The translations under genes and the position numbers were made by a program. 30,416 nt of DNA from Mesotoga sp. UBA6090 (GTDB lineage Bacteria > Thermotogota > Thermotogae > Petrotogales > Kosmotogaceae): contig NZ_DIXC01000034.1 in NCBI RefSeq assembly GCF_002435945.1, forward strand, positions 1 through 30,416. The letters are read 5' to 3'. Shown here piece by piece: positions 7,370-17,300 of this stretch. Under the pieces are notes generated by a model. The model was not told the DNA's origin. It saw only the letters and a list, made by a program, of their open reading frames with translations, and searched no databases. The stretch's first letter is position 1. Every line of letters starts with the position of its first letter.

Positions 7370-8734
7370 CTATAGACCTTTTTCGAGAACCTGTGAAAGC
7401 TCTTTCGCCACTGGCTGTATCTCATACCAATCATTGAACTGCCCATTGTAACCCAATTCTTTCAGTATGAGTCTCTCTAGTAGCGCTGCTACCTTACACC
7501 ATTTTTCGTAGTCTCCAGAGGTATATCTGTACTCTTGATGTGTTCCTTCATTTCGACGCTTCACGAATTCTCCTATCACGTCAATTTTGTGTTCTATATC
7601 AAACTTTTCAAACAATGCGATTATCCTCTCTCTTAGAGATTTCTGAACCATGAAAGCTAGTTTCTGATTGCTGTTTTCAATTACCCATTGCTTGTCTTCA
7701 TCATTATCGAGATAGGCTAGTAAATTCTCTCTGATCCACTCTTTGAATGAATCGTTCAAAGATCTTCGTTCTGCCTTTGAGAGAAGGCTGTTGGAGGAAT
7801 CAGGTAGTGTTAGTGAAGCGAAACTCTCAATAGAGGATGCTAAGATTATGAAGGGAAGAGGAAAGAATAGACGTTCAGAAGACATCTGAATACCTTGACT
7901 AAGAATTTTCAAAGCCTTTCTCTTCTTATCAGTCATTTGAGAGTAAGTAGTAAAACAAGACTCTATAAGATTCTTCAAGTTTTCTGGAAATTGCATGCTT
8001 ACAAGAGTTCTGTGAATTCTGTGTGAGCAGATGTAGTCACTCTTGTATTGTCTAAACTGCTCAACTTCCTTTCTATAAGCTATCATGAATGACCAAGGAA
8101 GTTGATCGCCATAAGCTACACTCATAATCTCCAATATGTACTTAACAAGTTCTTCAACGTCTGATTTGCGCAGTTCTGAGTCTTTCGATTGTACAGTAAG
8201 CCTCAAAGTGATGTGATCCAAAGCACTTTTCACCATTTCCGGGTCTGTTATATCTTCAATAACAACTACGTAGCTCTTGTCAAGGTATTTGAGTTCTAAT
8301 GGGATAGGCGTATTTAAGCCTGAAGGCGGATCGTCTTTGGAATGATTCATGAATGGAAAAAATGCATTCGGCAAATAGAACTCTATCTTGTCTAATTCTT
8401 CTTTAGTGTCACCAAGCTCGAGTTCTTGTACGTGATATCCAAATGTGCGATTAACGACACCTTTGCTCCAACTAAAGTTATAGGAAACTTTGCTAAGCCA
8501 CTTGGCTTTGAAGACTGCTCGATCATGTGTTGTACCCTCAAAATCTATTAACTCATCTTCATTTACTGCGGGAACAATATTTGACGAAAAATCCGAGGTT
8601 GTGGCTTCAAGATAGAGTTTTCTTTCTGCAAAAGATTCACAGGCGTTCCAAATGAACTTCGCATTTCCTCTGTAAAGAGTTATACCTTCTCGGCCGAAAG
8701 AACCCTGCCCTTCGACTTCAAAATTATCAAACAT
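7370..8734 (-). CDS. HEPN-domain protein (454 aa), ApeA-like layout, putative RNase
   Basis: The N-terminal ~230 residues form a strand-rich domain (GSFGREGITLYRGNAKFIWN, then SKVSYNFSWSKGVVNRTFGY) of no certain family. The C-terminal ~170 residues are helical with FIILASSIESFASL at about 295-308. A clear HEPN motif follows at R394-N395-E-G-T-H399 (FVKRRNEGTHQEYRY), that is R-x4-H with a polar residue after Arg. HEPN proteins with this motif are metal-independent RNases, often abortive-infection effectors; a long N-terminal sensor plus a C-terminal HEPN domain recalls ApeA. ATG at 8734 has GGAG 7 bases upstream. It is noticeably AT-rich (one sampled line is 30% GC) compared with the BREX core. 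The motif is seen directly; activity and trigger are inferred. Confidence 0.7.
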   Translation of the reverse strand: MFDNFEVEGQGSFGREGITLYRGNAKFIWNACESFAERKLYLEATTSDFSSNIVPAVNEDELIDFEGTTHDRAVFKAKWLSKVSYNFSWSKGVVNRTFGYHVQELELGDTKEELDKIEFYLPNAFFPFMNHSKDDPPSGLNTPIPLELKYLDKSYVVVIEDITDPEMVKSALDHITLRLTVQSKDSELRKSDVEELVKYILEIMSVAYGDQLPWSFMIAYRKEVEQFRQYKSDYICSHRIHRTLVSMQFPENLKNLIESCFTTYSQMTDKKRKALKILSQGIQMSSERLFFPLPFIILASSIESFASLTLPDSSNSLLSKAERRSLNDSFKEWIRENLLAYLDNDEDKQWVIENSNQKLAFMVQKSLRERIIALFEKFDIEHKIDVIGEFVKRRNEGTHQEYRYTSGDYEKWCKVAALLERLILKELGYNGQFNDWYEIQPVAKELSQVLEKGL

Positions 8735-8789
8735 CGCTTCACTCCGATTTCCGTCTTGAAGGTCAATCAGTTTCTTACCGACTAACCCT

Positions 8790-9593
8790 CTAGAATAGTG
8801 TCTTGATTATCTCAGCAGTACCTTGAATCAGTTTCTCAACCTCTTCTGCAGTGGGTTCATCCTTTTTGCTGTGATCGCATTTGTTCCTAATATCAGCCAA
8901 GAATTGTATAGATCGCCATTGAGCGGTATCAATAACGTTGGAGCTCTTCAGGCATTCAATGAAGTCCGAGATACTTGGATTCTTCTTCCTAATTGAGAGC
9001 CTGTGATTATCACAAACCTGCATTAGGTGACGTTCGAGCACTACTCCTGAAACAGCTCCCGCTGCCCTTTCAAATCCATGCTTCAACAACTCTTCTGCCT
9101 CGTCAAGCTCCGAATCAAAGAGATCTGCCTGAACAAGCTGACGAATATCAAAGAGAGAACTCTCAAATCTTCTTTTTGCAGACTCAAGGATTGCCAGCTG
9201 TTGCTTGAATTGAGGAATCGCCGCATCCGGACCAACGATCTTTGTTTCGCCTCTACTAGAAACTAGGCCTTGCAAGTAATCAGAAATTTTGTAGTTTTCG
9301 TAGCTGATAGTCTTGCGAGATTTGGGCTTTTCGTAGTAACTAATGAAATCGATAATCCTGTCCGGCAGTAGTTGTTTGATTAGTATAAGTGCTTCACTGT
9401 ACCACAACTGATACTTGTCTATAAAAGAGGGCAATCTCTTGAAGATTTTCTCAGTGGAATTCCTATCATTCTCCTTCAGTTTGAGCATCATCTCCTTGGG
9501 TTTCTGTTCATAATACATTGCAAATAGAAGGAGCTCTCCTTGTTTGAGTAATGATTCCAGATCCTTCTTGAAACAATCAAGATTCGAAGGCAC
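8790..9593 (-). CDS. second HEPN-domain protein (267 aa), putative RNase
   Basis: A helical N-terminal half (KKDLESLLKQGELLLFAMYY, and PSFIDKYQLWYSEALILIKQ) leads to a C-terminal HEPN-type domain. The latter reads HGFERAAGAVSGVVLERHLM, a helix ISDFIECLKSSNVID, and the motif LADIRNKCDHSKKD, with R236-N-K-C-D-H241 (R-x4-H). This C-terminus is common among small HEPN proteins linked to defence and TA loci. The start chosen is GTG at 9593, 7 bases after GGAGG. GTG at 9596 and TTG at 9608 are in frame but sit too close to or inside the ribosome site. It follows brxL by 50 bases and precedes the larger HEPN gene by 55, so it is the first accessory gene of the BREX transcript. Its motif and fold differ from the next gene, so they are not a recent duplication. 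Confidence 0.7.
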   Translation of the reverse strand: MPSNLDCFKKDLESLLKQGELLLFAMYYEQKPKEMMLKLKENDRNSTEKIFKRLPSFIDKYQLWYSEALILIKQLLPDRIIDFISYYEKPKSRKTISYENYKISDYLQGLVSSRGETKIVGPDAAIPQFKQQLAILESAKRRFESSLFDIRQLVQADLFDSELDEAEELLKHGFERAAGAVSGVVLERHLMQVCDNHRLSIRKKNPSISDFIECLKSSNVIDTAQWRSIQFLADIRNKCDHSKKDEPTAEEVEKLIQGTAEIIKTLF

Positions 9594-9643
9594 CACGATT
9601 CCTCCCAATTCAGTGAAACTGCTAGAAACCCTCTCATCATAAG

Positions 9644-11719
9644 TTATTCAACACCTAGAGCTTTAAACACAGCCTCCTGCGGTGTACTGTAAAATATCAA
9701 GCTAAACGCGCCTATGAGATCTGACGGAACTGCTCCAAGTTCGGCGGCAGATGTTATGGGTATCAGTACCTTCTTCGCTCCAGCATCGAGGCAGACTTGC
9801 AGGACGCTTGCCAATTCTTCTACCTTGAGGATTGTGCCGCTGATGCTGATTTCCCCGAGCACCGCGAGGCTCGAAAGAGTAGGCTTGCTCAACGCACAAG
9901 ACGCGAGCGCTATCACAGTTGGCAGGGTCAGAGACTTTGTCATCCCGATGCCATTGAGGTCTTGGTAGTTGATGATGTAGTTCTTTGTAGTTGTACTAAG
10001 CTGCCCGCTTATCTGATTGCCGCTACCTTTCAGATAGTTAAAAGCCGTATTTGTGGCTTCCTTTGCATCACGGTCAGACCCAAGCCCTGTACGCTCGAAT
10101 TTCCCGTTTCCGGGTAACATTTGAGTTTCAAGACGGTACACGCCTATCATACCGCTTTTGCTCTGAGATACAGTGTAGACATTGCCGGGGTTAGTCAAGC
10201 CTTCGGGGATTATCTTGCCACCGCCCAGTTCCGGCACGGAAACGTAGCGTTCTTCAAAGGTCTCATTGTCGATATAAGAGAAGTTCACATCGTAGAATTC
10301 TATACCACCGATTTTCTTTAGCTGTTCCTTTACCCGGCGACGCGTTTCGAAAGCAAAGGTCAGGATTTCCTCAATCTCATCCTTCGTAAACTCACCGTTC
10401 GGATATAGCAATTTCGTAAAGCCCGACACGATTTTGCGGACGGCAATAACATCACGCTGGTTTAGGTTGTTGCCAAAACGGAAGTACTTGTCGCATACAT
10501 CGCCGAAAGACTCTTTCCGCATTTCTCGCATAAACTCGGCAAGATAGTCTGTAATAAATCCGTAGTCGTTTGTAAACGATTCAGGACGGTATTTTGGTAT
10601 CTCCCAACCGGGAATATAGCAGTGCATACGGTCAAGAAACGCTGTATCATACGCCATCGCTTCAGGGAATGGATCAAAGAGGTGCGAAGTTTTCAGCAGT
10701 ACATCCAAACTCTGGTTGATGTTACCTATGAAAACCATTGAAGCGGAAGCCGCCTTTTCCTCCTTGCCTCTGGCAAATGAGCCGGAAGCCATGTAGTCTT
10801 TCATTATCTGAACGCCATCTTTGTCCTTGAAGGTAATTCCAGCCACTTCGTCGAAAGCTACGCAGTCCCATAGACCCACAAGACCGACTTGCTTGCTCGA
10901 CATATTGTAGAAGAGGTTAGCGACCGTCGTCTGTCCTCCTGAAACAAGAATAGAATTAGGCGAAATCTCCTTGTAGAGGTGCGATTTGCCTGTGCTTCGG
11001 GGTCCCAGTTCGCAGAGGTTTACGTTGTTTTCTATTAGGGGAAGCAAACGGGCAAGTTGTAGCCACTTCTCGCGGTTGGTAAAACGGTCGGCTTCCATGC
11101 CCGTGGAGCGGAGCAGAATAGTGATCCACTCGTCCTTTGTGAAGGCATGACGACCGTTCTTGATCTCGTCCATGTCAATGTGAGGCATCTGAATCGGTGT
11201 CAGTTTCACAATGCGGATGGGTGTAGATTTCTTGTCTTCCTCAATGTATTCATATTCAAGCCCGACAATGCACCAGATACCACCACAGAGCAGCCGGTCA
11301 TACTTCGATACATAACCCGAAGATATGGGAATAAAACGGATACCGAGGTTTGAAAAGTCTGCTTCGTAGCGGTCTTGTTTAATGTTCAAGTTCACCGTGA
11401 TGCGATCGATGATTGTATAGCTACCACGTTCACGTAAGGCGGACAGCACTTTCTGTGCTTCGTCAGGACGAACGAAGTTCTCCGCAAGAATTTGCTTTAC
11501 GTTTCTCACCCCGTCCTCAATTATCTTTGGATCATCGGATGAGCAATACTGCCCAAGCAAAAACTCTAAGACATAGACTGGTACATTTGCACCTTCTTTA
11601 ATAGCCTTAGTTAAGTCTTTGCGTACAATCTTACCGTCAAAATTCTCACGCAGTTTCCGATAGATGACCTCATTCGTGTCATTCGTTTCTGGCGAGTGTT
11701 GGGTTGATTCTAAGTCCAT
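9644..11719 (-). CDS. brxL: BrxL, AAA+ Lon-like BREX protein
   Basis: This 691-residue protein opens with the typical 'LRENFDGKIVRKDLTKAIKE', 'GANVPVYVLEFLLGQY' region. It has an AAA+ core with Walker A GPRSTGKS (Lys245) and Walker B VAFDEV (Asp290/Glu291), and a C-terminal Lon-like domain from about 585 (SLTLPTVIALASC, LAVLGEISISGTIL, AGAKKVLIP). BrxL is needed for phage exclusion but not methylation in type 1 BREX; relatives form MCM-like DNA-binding rings. In the Lon part the position of the catalytic lysine ('GGLKEK' in Lon) appears to be alanine, so proteolysis is doubtful. ATG at 11719 has AAGGAGG 8 bases upstream; the in-frame TTG 24 bases earlier overlaps the pglZ stop. It is the last core gene, 20 bases after pglZ. 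Confidence 0.95.
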   Translation of the reverse strand: MDLESTQHSPETNDTNEVIYRKLRENFDGKIVRKDLTKAIKEGANVPVYVLEFLLGQYCSSDDPKIIEDGVRNVKQILAENFVRPDEAQKVLSALRERGSYTIIDRITVNLNIKQDRYEADFSNLGIRFIPISSGYVSKYDRLLCGGIWCIVGLEYEYIEEDKKSTPIRIVKLTPIQMPHIDMDEIKNGRHAFTKDEWITILLRSTGMEADRFTNREKWLQLARLLPLIENNVNLCELGPRSTGKSHLYKEISPNSILVSGGQTTVANLFYNMSSKQVGLVGLWDCVAFDEVAGITFKDKDGVQIMKDYMASGSFARGKEEKAASASMVFIGNINQSLDVLLKTSHLFDPFPEAMAYDTAFLDRMHCYIPGWEIPKYRPESFTNDYGFITDYLAEFMREMRKESFGDVCDKYFRFGNNLNQRDVIAVRKIVSGFTKLLYPNGEFTKDEIEEILTFAFETRRRVKEQLKKIGGIEFYDVNFSYIDNETFEERYVSVPELGGGKIIPEGLTNPGNVYTVSQSKSGMIGVYRLETQMLPGNGKFERTGLGSDRDAKEATNTAFNYLKGSGNQISGQLSTTTKNYIINYQDLNGIGMTKSLTLPTVIALASCALSKPTLSSLAVLGEISISGTILKVEELASVLQVCLDAGAKKVLIPITSAAELGAVPSDLIGAFSLIFYSTPQEAVFKALGVE

Positions 11720-11739
11720 CGAAGAGTCCTCCTTGTGTG

Positions 11740-14334
11740 TCAAAGGTTAAAACCGAAATCATCGGCAAACGCTATGTCAATGCGAAACTCGATTTCTTCA
11801 GGTGCATCAGTTTCGTTGGCTATGACTAGGTGGTAGATTATATTCCGGTTGTACTGCATCTGCTTCAGCGTGAATCTCACACGGAACACACGTTCTGAAG
11901 CGTTGTTGCTAGTTCTGTCGGCAATTACCGTCTGAAAGTCGCTGACTGGAACGCCTTCGTCATCGGTGAAGTGAAGACTGTAATTACAAGGCTGCACCTT
12001 TTGACCCACGGGCTGCTTCTGTAGAAAGTCGAGTGAGAACATCAAATTCGATACCTTACGACTTTCGGATATGAGTAAAAGCCCCGGATTCTGTACCTCA
12101 ACATACTTTTTATAGCCTGTGCGCATACCCTTATAGACGATGACAGGTACGACCATCTCTTGCAGACTAATACCGCCATGGACATAGTTCTCACCGCCGC
12201 CTTGTACCTTGATCCTTACGGTATCCTGAGGTGCATAGCCTTTCATAGGAGTGCCGCCAATCGCCCGCTCCGTTTTGACTGGCAGTAGGTATTTGGCGTT
12301 GGTAGTTGTAGCAGTAAGCGCATAGCGTCTGCCCAGTTCGAACACTTCACCATCAAAGTTCTGACGACTGATTTTCTGGCTCTCTTCAAGAGGTTTGTAG
12401 GTGTACAGAAAGCCATGGTCGGCTGTTATGAAGATGTTTGCACCACTCAAATCACCTGTGATTATCTTGACGATGGCGGTCACTTCGTCGATTGCTGTGT
12501 CACATGCTTCGAAAACCTTTCCTTCAGTAGGCGCCTTATCTCCGGTTGCATCAATCGCATTGTGATAGATATAAATGATTTCCTTGCCAGCAACTAAATC
12601 ACGCCTTTCTTGTTTTTTCATCTGGAGCAGTTCTTTATAGGTTACGGCTACGCTGTCAGGGTTGGTGGCGTTCAGTATTACGCCGCGTTGTGCCGTGCTG
12701 GCGGTAGGCTTTCCGTCTACAAACACATCTATTTTGTCGTTCACCGACACTTCATTGCCGGGTAGTAGTGCCGCCATACCAAACTTCGTTATACTTGGGA
12801 AGACCGTTTGCACGGATTCCAGTGTCGCCTTGCCCTTAGTTTTATGGCTGAGGTATTCGGAAAGTTCAGCGGCTACCTCATAGCGCAATGCATCGGAAAT
12901 TATCACATACACTCGGTTGCCCTTGCTCACATTCGGCGAAACATAACGGCTGTAGAATTCGCGCTGTTCATTTATCTCTGAAACATAACCGAGCGAACCT
13001 AAATCGCCGGCTATGGACTTTGTCCAAGCCAAGGTGAGCTGTTTCAAGAACCACTCACTGTACAAACCCTCAACCACATCGGAACATTTCTTTAAAGCAT
13101 CCTCCAAGAGGGTGTTCGGGTACTTTAATGTATTGCCGAAGCGGTCATGAAAGTGCCTGTAATGACTGTCCATTTCATAAGCATCGGTTGTGTAAAGTTT
13201 CCAGATCTTCGAAGACTCGACGATGTGGAAGCCTTCAATGTGCGCCAGATAAAACTCTTGCATCTTGGCGATATAGTAAAGGCTTTCGAGGTAATCCTCG
13301 GTCAGCGCATACCAGGCGGCGGTGCGGCGGTTCTCGACCGCAATGATGATGTCCTCGACCTTTATAATATTATCCCCAACCTTCGCAAAGAAGCGCTTCA
13401 GTATGCTTTCATTGATTGCGGGAAAAGTATCGCTCTTTGAAAGGACATCTATTTCCGTTTTGTCAAAACGGTTAGCAAGACGTAGTTCGTTTTCTACATA
13501 GCGACAAATCTCAATCAAGCCTTCGCTTCCTTCGCCACGCTGCCATTCATGCACAAGCTGATAGCAGTATGCTTTGCATGAATCGGAAATGAATCGTTCC
13601 AAGCCACGCAGAGCAGAAATAGGCATCGTCTGCGACAAGGCGGTGATAAGGATATGTGCAGCAAGGTCGGAAAGTGGGCGCCCCTTCGAGTTTACATAAC
13701 CTGTGTATTTCTGCGCAAGCTGCCAGAAAGCTTCGATGTTTCCAAACTTCTCTATGTTAATCAGCGCATCGTTGCTTTCTTTCTCTAAGCCCGCTGATAA
13801 AACGGCAATTATCACGTCCTGGGCTGAACCGCCAGCCAGACCGCACAGGACCGCCATAATGTCAATATGTAGCTGGAGCGGTGTCTGGTATGTACGTCCG
13901 ATACGGCGTAGCTTCGCCTTGCGGTCTTTGTTATCCAGGAATTTGGCGTACAGTTTCATCGTTTTTCTCATCGCGGAGGATGGCTCAACGAGCAGTTCCT
14001 CCATTTGGAGCGACACAAGGTCGGCACGAAACGGCTCCCCACTGTACAGTCTAATGTCCAGCAGCCAGTCATCGTGCTGGTCTCTTTCGTAAGATAGCGG
14101 ATCGTAGATAAGGTAATCGCCCGTAAGATCGTCCGAAGAGAGTAGCTTCTTAACTGCAAAATTGTTCGTACCGGTGAGTTTGACAATGTTTATACCGGGC
14201 AGATTGAGTTCGTCAATCGCATCCGTAAACTCGCCGTCCTCGTCGTGCCAGAAGACGATTCGGCGTTTATGAAATTCCGACAACGGCGCGGCGAATCGTT
14301 CCGCGAGCCTTAGTTTTATCGTTTCTGACAGCAT
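11740..14334 (-). CDS. pglZ: PglZ, alkaline-phosphatase-superfamily BREX protein
   Basis: The 864 residues match the type 1 BREX PglZ. The N-terminal part starts with ERFAAPLSEFHKRRIVFWHD. The phosphatase-like domain has VYVIISDALRYEVAAEL (Asp481 region), FPSITKFGMAALLP (~512-525), YIYHNAIDATGDK (His591 region) and IFITADHGFLYTY (Asp639-His640), the metal-ligand pattern of this superfamily. PglZ is the universal BREX marker. It acts with PglX and BrxC, is required for exclusion, and in characterised type 1 systems also for methylation. ATG at 14334 has AGGAG 6 bases upstream and lies 9 bases after the pglX stop. Length is normal for the family, with no break. Confidence 0.96.
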   Translation of the reverse strand: MLSETIKLRLAERFAAPLSEFHKRRIVFWHDEDGEFTDAIDELNLPGINIVKLTGTNNFAVKKLLSSDDLTGDYLIYDPLSYERDQHDDWLLDIRLYSGEPFRADLVSLQMEELLVEPSSAMRKTMKLYAKFLDNKDRKAKLRRIGRTYQTPLQLHIDIMAVLCGLAGGSAQDVIIAVLSAGLEKESNDALINIEKFGNIEAFWQLAQKYTGYVNSKGRPLSDLAAHILITALSQTMPISALRGLERFISDSCKAYCYQLVHEWQRGEGSEGLIEICRYVENELRLANRFDKTEIDVLSKSDTFPAINESILKRFFAKVGDNIIKVEDIIIAVENRRTAAWYALTEDYLESLYYIAKMQEFYLAHIEGFHIVESSKIWKLYTTDAYEMDSHYRHFHDRFGNTLKYPNTLLEDALKKCSDVVEGLYSEWFLKQLTLAWTKSIAGDLGSLGYVSEINEQREFYSRYVSPNVSKGNRVYVIISDALRYEVAAELSEYLSHKTKGKATLESVQTVFPSITKFGMAALLPGNEVSVNDKIDVFVDGKPTASTAQRGVILNATNPDSVAVTYKELLQMKKQERRDLVAGKEIIYIYHNAIDATGDKAPTEGKVFEACDTAIDEVTAIVKIITGDLSGANIFITADHGFLYTYKPLEESQKISRQNFDGEVFELGRRYALTATTTNAKYLLPVKTERAIGGTPMKGYAPQDTVRIKVQGGGENYVHGGISLQEMVVPVIVYKGMRTGYKKYVEVQNPGLLLISESRKVSNLMFSLDFLQKQPVGQKVQPCNYSLHFTDDEGVPVSDFQTVIADRTSNNASERVFRVRFTLKQMQYNRNIIYHLVIANETDAPEEIEFRIDIAFADDFGFNL

Positions 14335-14343
14335 AGTGTTCTC

Positions 14344-17300
14344 CTATATCTTCGCCAGGACGTCTGTGAAAATTTCGTAGTTCTTCTTCACACCATCGTC
14401 GAGGTCTATCTCGATGTTTTGATCAGCAAGATGGTGAACCTTCTCTTCAAAAACAGTGATTTCTTTCAGTTGCTCTGTCAGCTTATTCTGCTTTTTTAGA
14501 AGCCGTGCACGTTCTGTGCCGGCTGCGGTGTTGATGGCAGCGGCGATATGTGAAAGCTGTGTGCGATAGCGCTCCTGCTGTTCGTGGACGTAATCGGTCC
14601 GCAGTTTTGCGAGCAGGTCACGCGAATAGCGGTGCATATAGATAAGCGCCTTGAAGCCGTTCTTCTTGCCACTGTCAAACAGCCAGTAAATCGGGCGTTT
14701 CTGGTAAATTTTGCAATGAGTGGCGTAGAAGTCATTGAGAAAGTAGTTGCGAATGACTTCACGTGGCGTACCCTTACCGCCAAGTGCGTCGGCGATGAAT
14801 TTTAGATTTTCCTCCAACGTTTCAGTGCTGTAGGTCAAACGCATAAAATCCACAAACCGCCCCACAATATCGTCATCGAAATACTCATCGTCGCAAATGG
14901 GGAGAACATTGTCCTTGTCGGGAATAAATGTCTTGTATTTGCTTGCACTCCACTCACCGCCAGCATAGGTAAGCCCCTCAATATCAAGCGAGTACCGCCC
15001 GAACATACAGCCAACAGCATAAGAAATGAAGTTCTTAACCAAGTCCGCCTTTGTGCGGACATAGTAGCTTTCTTTTATATCTTCCGTGATTTCTTCCCTT
15101 GCATCATATATGAAGGTGTGAGAAACATCGCGACGAGATACAGTGTCTGGCATCTCTCCAACAACATCGTAAATTTCTAAGAAAACATCATTTAGATATT
15201 CTTCATTTCTGTGAAGTTTGCAGAACAATTCGTTTGTTCTATCTCTCAAGAATGAGTAGGCTTTACTCAGATTATTATGGGATGCTCTAAGTCTGCACAA
15301 CGGATCAGCATGGAAGTCCCACGAAGTCTCGTAAGCATCCCAATCTTCTTTAGCAAGTGCAATGTTGTCGTCTACAATGTCAACTATTTCCCGCGCCCTA
15401 TGTTCATCATAAATCACCGGGATGTTTGCAATATTACCGACTTGATAATTAATAGTAGGTGCAAGCATCATCATTATTTTACCAATCAAGCAGCAGTTGT
15501 TTAACGCAAGAAGATACTTAAGGTTTACATTAGATGACTGAAAGCAACTCATACCTGCCACATCAAACAGATGCCCTACGGGTTTATATCGAAATGCGAT
15601 GGTATATGATGATATAAGCGACCAAGAAATACATTCTCTAAAATAGAAGTTTGGATTTCGTAAAACCGAACCCTTAAAATTTTTGAGTCTATGACCATCA
15701 TTTTCCCAATCTACAACATAGTCGTTATTACCATACCATTTTCGGAAATTGCCACCTTTATTATATGGGAACCAACGGGCGGAAGAATCATTAGCTTCTT
15801 CGTGGGTGCTACAAGAGAAAAATAGTTTATTATTATCAACTTCAAACCATAACCTTAAGAACTTATCATTATCGGAAGTTGCAATTCCTTGTTTTGGTTC
15901 AGCTACTTGTTTAAGTAACAGTGCTTTTTTATAAAGGTGTAGCATTTGGCTTGAAGCACAAAATGCAGTAATTGGTGATCCTGGAACAAGCATTAGGTCA
16001 TCATTGTTTGCTGAATATTTGTAATCACAGTCATTCTTGATTGCAAATAAACACTTTTCACCTTGAATATCCATATTGCCCTTAAAATCAGACAATTTTA
16101 TATATATTCCATTATTGTTTTCTTGCTTGTTCTTGATAATAAAGGAACACACATCAACACAAGCAATTTCATTAAATGCACCATGTGCCATCTGAACCAA
16201 GCCGATAATACATTTTTCACGCATAATGTATTCACGAAGTGCTTGATATGACTTTATTGACATCCATACATTAGGTGTCATAAAAGCAGAATAGCCGTTG
16301 CTCTTACAGAAACTAAAATTGCGATACATAAACACGCTGAACAAGTCACCAGAATAGGGTTTATATTCGCTGATTACAAAATCTTCTAGATGACTTTCCA
16401 ATTTGCCCAAATAAGGAGGATTAGTACACACGACGGTGTACTCACCGGACATGATGATTGCTTGTTCAGTCAAATGTTCCATTAGAGGCATTTCTTCCGT
16501 ATGCCAAAGAGAAAAATCAATGTCAATAAAGGCATTCTCCGCGCACTCTGCCAAATACTTTTGGAATGACTCGTAATTAGCACGCTTGACTGTCTTCAAA
16601 GAGCCAATTTCCTTTGCATGACGGAAGACATCGACAAGATATTCACCGACTTTGTTCTGTCCTGCATCAGGCATATATTTTGCGCGAGTGAATGTTGCAA
16701 TGGAGTTGCTTTCACGGATGGAAAGCACATTAGGCTTTATACCTTTAGTCAGGAAGCGACGGTCATAGCTGCGTGCCTTCATCATAACGGCAAAATAGGC
16801 AAGCTGAGAACAACGCTCATCAATGTCAAGACCGAAGATATTATTCTTTACGATCTCAGACGCAGCGTCGCGCTCACCATACCCACATTCTTTATAAATC
16901 TCCATCAGAACATCAAAGGCATAAACAAGAATGTGCCCACTGCCCATGCAGGGATCTAAAAATGTTAATTCCTGTGGAGATACTGCTTCGGATACATACG
17001 AAATCTCACCGGACTTCGGAACAAAAAAGAAGTCCAGCTTTTCGCGGAGTTTGCTTTCAGGATGTCGCTCAATCCAATATTTACCTAAGGAGTTATCCAC
17101 CATATAACGAACAACCCAGTCGGTTGTGAAAAGCTGAGTTGCAGCAGGAATATCTTCTTTCTTTATGCTCTTACCCCTTAGAGGATCAATAACCTCGTCG
17201 TGTTTATCCGAGATATAGTACTGATACATCCATCCAATAATCTGTACAGCGTCCCGAAAGTCTTCTTCCGGTATATCCGTCACAAGCCGCCCAAGAACAC

